A stretch of DNA of 27,413 nucleotides from the NCBI GenBank assembly GCA_021793055.1, contig JAJYTL010000004.1, positions 1-27,413 of the forward strand, given 5' to 3'. The position numbers were made by a program, and so were the translations under genes. Position 1 is the stretch's first letter. Each line of letters begins with the position of its first letter. This DNA comes from Pseudomonadota bacterium. GTDB lineage: Bacteria; Pseudomonadota; Alphaproteobacteria; Ferrovibrionales; Ferrovibrionaceae. The notes below the pieces were generated by a model. That model was not told where the DNA came from, searched no databases, and saw only the letters and a program-made list of their open reading frames with translations. Shown in pieces: positions 25,149 through 27,413 of this stretch.

Positions 25149-25169
25149 CCACCCTGGGGCTGGTTTTTT
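25149..25169 (+). terminator. Possible intrinsic terminator or attenuator in the carD leader
   Basis: The minus-loop stem CCACC...GGCTGG (25149-25163, five pairs with one bulged C) is followed directly by six T (25164-25169). It lies about 40 bases after the candidate promoter start and 145 bases before carD. An alternative pairing of GCCGCC (25145-25150) with GGCGGC (25174-25179) would enclose the T tract and disrupt it. The stem is short, so this is tentative. Confidence 0.3.
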
Positions 25170-25313
25170 CCCGGGCGGCTGGGCATGGATTGGAGGCGAA
25201 TCCACTTGGCTTTGGGAACTCGAACGTCACGCGCCGGCTCGTCCGGAATCGCGAAGGGGAAGGTTCTTGCTTCTCTCTCCGTGGGACAACCGGTAAAGGC
25301 AAAAGAAAAGAAC

Positions 25314-25811
25314 ATGTCGAAGAAGGGTGATTTCTCGCCCAACGACTATGTGGTCTACCCGACCCATGGCGTGGGTAAAGTATTGAAGATCGAGAAGCAG
25401 GAAGTCGCGGGCATGAAACTTGAACTCGTGGTGATCGAGTTCGAGCGCGACAAGATGATCCTGCGCGTGCCGCTCGGCAAGGTGCAGGCGGTCGGCATGC
25501 GCAAGCTGAGCTCGCCGCAGAAGATGAAATCGGCCTTGGCGACGCTCAAAGGCCGCGCCCGGGTGAAGCGCACCATGTGGAGCCGCCGCGCCCAGGAATA
25601 CGAGGCCAAGATCAATTCCGGCGATCCGGTCTCGATCGCCGAGGTGGTGCGCGACCTACACCGCAGCGCCGACCAGCCCGATCAGTCCTATAGCGAGCGG
25701 CAGATCTACGAAGCCGCCCTGGACCGGCTGGTGCGCGAGTTCGCGGCTGTCGAGCATATCGACGAGGTGGTCGCGACCGAGCGCCTGGAGAAGATGCTGC
25801 AGGCGGCCTGA
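25314..25811 (+). CDS. carD: CarD-family transcriptional regulator
   Basis: A 165-residue protein that binds the RNA polymerase beta subunit and stabilises open complexes. The N-terminal Tudor-like polymerase-interacting domain is visible (FSPNDYVVYPTHGVGKVLKIEKQEV through DKMILRVPLGKV in pieces; about 7-60). The helical DNA-binding domain follows (about 75-160; RRAQEYEAKINSGDP and AEVVRDLHRS). The start at 25314 (MSKKGDFSPNDY) fits the family; an open frame back to 25185 adds 43 residues without similarity. No strong ribosome site is seen (AAAGAAAAG before ATG). The gene follows fdxA by 298 bases, a gap that holds two hairpins, a candidate promoter and a possible attenuator. Confidence 0.95.
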   Translation: MSKKGDFSPNDYVVYPTHGVGKVLKIEKQEVAGMKLELVVIEFERDKMILRVPLGKVQAVGMRKLSSPQKMKSALATLKGRARVKRTMWSRRAQEYEAKINSGDPVSIAEVVRDLHRSADQPDQSYSERQIYEAALDRLVREFAAVEHIDEVVATERLEKMLQAA

Positions 25812-25928
25812 GGCGGCGGCGCGGCGCCTTTCCATCGTTTCTCGGGCCGGGCTGGCGTCGCCGCCTGCCTTGCCTGGAGGGGCCGGCATGGGCGGATCCC
25901 GGGGGCTGATCACGGCGGTGCGGCGTCT

Positions 25929-25948
25929 CTTGCCCCGAGCGGGGCAAG
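25929..25948 (+). other. Hairpin between carD and the phosphatase-like gene
   Basis: CTTGCCCC and GGGGCAAG (8-base perfect arms, loop GAGC) stand 117 bases after carD and 22 bases before the next ATG. It has no U tract. It could terminate carD transcription with Rho or shield the ribosome site of the following gene. Confidence 0.5.
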
Positions 25949-25970
25949 CGGCAACAATGGCGGTCCAGCG

Positions 25971-26777
25971 ATGACCGCCGCCGCCGCCGAAATCTTCGCC
26001 GTTCTGAACTGCGCCGAGCGGGTGTGGGGCGTCGCCGCCGTGCACGGCGAGGCCGAGCGGCTGCGCGCCTTGCACACGGCGCTGTTGCCGCGCTTCCGGC
26101 CCGGCGATCGGCTGGTCTATCTTGGCAATTACCTCGGCCGCGGCGCGGCCATCCGCGCCACCCTCGACGAGCTGCTGGCCTTCCGCCGCGAATTTCTCTG
26201 CCGTCCCGGGGTCGAGCCCGAGGACATCGTCTATCTGCGCGGTACCCAGGAAGAGATGTGGCGCAAGCTGCTGCAGCTTCAATTCGCCCCGGCGCCGGGC
26301 GAGGTTTTCGAATGGATGATGCGCCAGGGCGTCGGCGCCACCCTGGAAGCCTATGGCGAGCCGGCCGAGCGGGCGCGCACGCGCCTGCGCGAGGGCGCCT
26401 TGGCGCTGAGCCGCTGGACCAGCGCGCTGCGCGAGACGGTGCGCGGCAATCCCGGCCACGAGGAGCTTCTCACCTCGCTTCGCCGCGCCGCCTATACGCG
26501 GGGCGGCGAACTGCTTTTCGTTCATGCCGGCATCGACCCCGAGCGCCCCTTGACCGAGCAGATCGACACCTTCTGGTGGGGCAGCGGCAATTTCGCCGCC
26601 TTGGCCGAGCCCTATGCCGGATTCGCGCTGGTGGTGAGCGGCTTCGACCGCACCCGCGCCGGCCCCCGCTTCGGCCCGGTGACCGCGACGCTCGACGGAG
26701 GCTGCGGTTTCGGCGGCTCGCTCAACGCCGCCTGTTTCGACCTCGCCGGCCGCAAGGTGGATTGGATCGAGGCTTAA
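25971..26777 (+). CDS. Catalytically degenerate PPP-family phosphatase-like protein
   Basis: A 268-residue protein with the layout of bacterial serine/threonine (PPP) phosphatases but altered metal-site motifs. GDxHG is AAVHG (Asp to Ala23, His25 kept). GDxxDRG is GNYLGRG (Asp53 to Asn, Asp56 to Gly). GNHE is GTQEE (Asn to Thr92, His to Gln93). The fourth motif FVHAGIDPERPL keeps His185. The last, normally GHT, is SGFDRT (His to Phe225). The C-terminal GGCGFGGSLNAACFDL matches the family ending. Four of six metal ligands are therefore lost while the frame is intact and the scaffold motifs remain, which suggests a binding or regulatory pseudoenzyme. It follows carD by 159 bases in the same direction. 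Partner and role are unknown. Confidence 0.8.
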   Translation: MTAAAAEIFAVLNCAERVWGVAAVHGEAERLRALHTALLPRFRPGDRLVYLGNYLGRGAAIRATLDELLAFRREFLCRPGVEPEDIVYLRGTQEEMWRKLLQLQFAPAPGEVFEWMMRQGVGATLEAYGEPAERARTRLREGALALSRWTSALRETVRGNPGHEELLTSLRRAAYTRGGELLFVHAGIDPERPLTEQIDTFWWGSGNFAALAEPYAGFALVVSGFDRTRAGPRFGPVTATLDGGCGFGGSLNAACFDLAGRKVDWIEA

Positions 26778-26894
26778 CGCACGCGACCCCGCGCATCGCA
26801 CCGGCGGCGGTTCCGGATGACAGGCCGCTGGGCTTTCCTATAGAGTTCTCGACGCTTCGCGTTTTTCAGGGGCTGCATCGAGGGAGACGGGCGG

Positions 26895-27413
26895 GTGAGC
26901 AAGGGGTGTGATATCGGGCGGCTGGTCCGCAAGGCGGTCGCGGCGCTCACGGGCGCGGTTTTGATCGGCGGGCTCGCCGCCTCTTTGTTCCTCGTTCCCC
27001 GCCCGGCGCTGGCGGCGGAGCCAGCGATGATTTCCGTCGCCGGGGGCTATTTCGACGTCTTCCATCGCCGCAAGCCGGCGGCCGAGGCGACGCTCGAATA
27101 TCGCGCCGGCCAGTCGTTCTTCTACTTCCACCCGATCGCCGGCATCATGGGCACCAGCGATCATGGCGGCTATGTCTATGCCGGCGTCATGCTCGACATC
27201 CCGCTGTTCGACCACATCTGGCTGACGCCCAGCATCGCGCCCGGTCTTTACTTCCAGGGCGGCGGCAAGCATCTCGGTTATCCGGTGGAATTCCGCTCGC
27301 AGATCGAGGTCAGCTACCGCTTCTCCGGCGGTTCGCGCCTCGGCGTCACCTATAGCCACATGTCGAACGCGGGCCTCGGCCACGACAACCCCGGGGTCGA
27401 GATCGCACAGGTC
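26895..27413 (+). CDS. pagL: PagL-like lipid A 3-O-deacylase (acyloxyacyl hydrolase), 3' truncated by window
   Basis: The first 173 residues of an outer-membrane beta-barrel enzyme that removes the 3-O acyl chain of lipid A. A signal peptide (about 10-40) ends PALAAE. Amphipathic strands follow (ISVAGGYFDVFH, FFYFHPIAGIM, VYAGVMLDIPL). The catalytic triad is visible as His155, Ser157 and Glu169 in SHMSNAGLGHDNPGVE; spacings of 2 and 14 equal those of Pseudomonas PagL (126, 128, 140). The GTG start has AGGGAGA 7 bases upstream. Only the last strand or so is missing. It stands 117 bases after the pseudophosphatase gene. Confidence 0.87.
   Translation, partial: MSKGCDIGRLVRKAVAALTGAVLIGGLAASLFLVPRPALAAEPAMISVAGGYFDVFHRRKPAAEATLEYRAGQSFFYFHPIAGIMGTSDHGGYVYAGVMLDIPLFDHIWLTPSIAPGLYFQGGGKHLGYPVEFRSQIEVSYRFSGGSRLGVTYSHMSNAGLGHDNPGVEIAQV

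Overview
The window is a GC-rich chromosomal segment with long antisense shadow frames and frequent GTG/TTG starts. It reads as an alphaproteobacterium, probably of the Rhodospirillales type. This rests on protein character and on the fdxA-carD neighbourhood, not on any marker gene. No tRNA, rRNA, CRISPR, transposase, integrase or insertion-sequence ends were seen.

Left part (1-3288, minus strand): a catabolic-looking operon transcribed leftward. It encodes a PaaK-type acyl-CoA ligase, a MetE-C-terminal-like zinc methyltransferase, the 2Fe-2S subunit of a molybdenum hydroxylase resembling 4-hydroxybenzoyl-CoA reductase, and the first codons of the next gene, probably the molybdenum subunit.

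Metal-resistance part (3654-13569): an RND adaptor and an RND pump gene carrying a frame change and an in-frame TGA; a convergent merA; a divergent merR with a textbook 19-bp-spacer MerR promoter between them; a DedA-family gene broken by two in-frame TAG codons and a frameshift; and a copper operon (CopZ-like chaperone, CsoR/RcnR-family repressor, CopA ATPase) behind a perfect CsoR-type operator. Mercury is reduced in the cytoplasm by MerA. Copper(I) is bound by the chaperone and exported by CopA. The broken RND pump and DedA gene look like decaying parts of the island.

Middle part (13660-22698): an orphan membrane histidine kinase and a periplasmic L,D-transpeptidase on the plus strand. Convergent to them is a complete tripartite efflux operon on the minus strand (outer-membrane factor, adaptor, RND pump) with 4-bp stop/start overlaps. 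Upstream of that operon is a Rossmann/DUF2520 protein, also on the minus strand.

Right part (22788-27413): an alkyl-DHAP-synthase-like flavoprotein (minus), then fdxA (7Fe ferredoxin), carD, a protein with the PPP-phosphatase fold whose metal-binding motifs are almost all substituted, and a PagL-like lipid A deacylase cut by the window end.

Most notable: the apparent pseudophosphatase beside carD; the copper-operon repressor with a Cys-His-His rather than Cys-His-Cys metal set; the intact mer and CsoR control sites; and the two multiply-lesioned genes inside the metal island.
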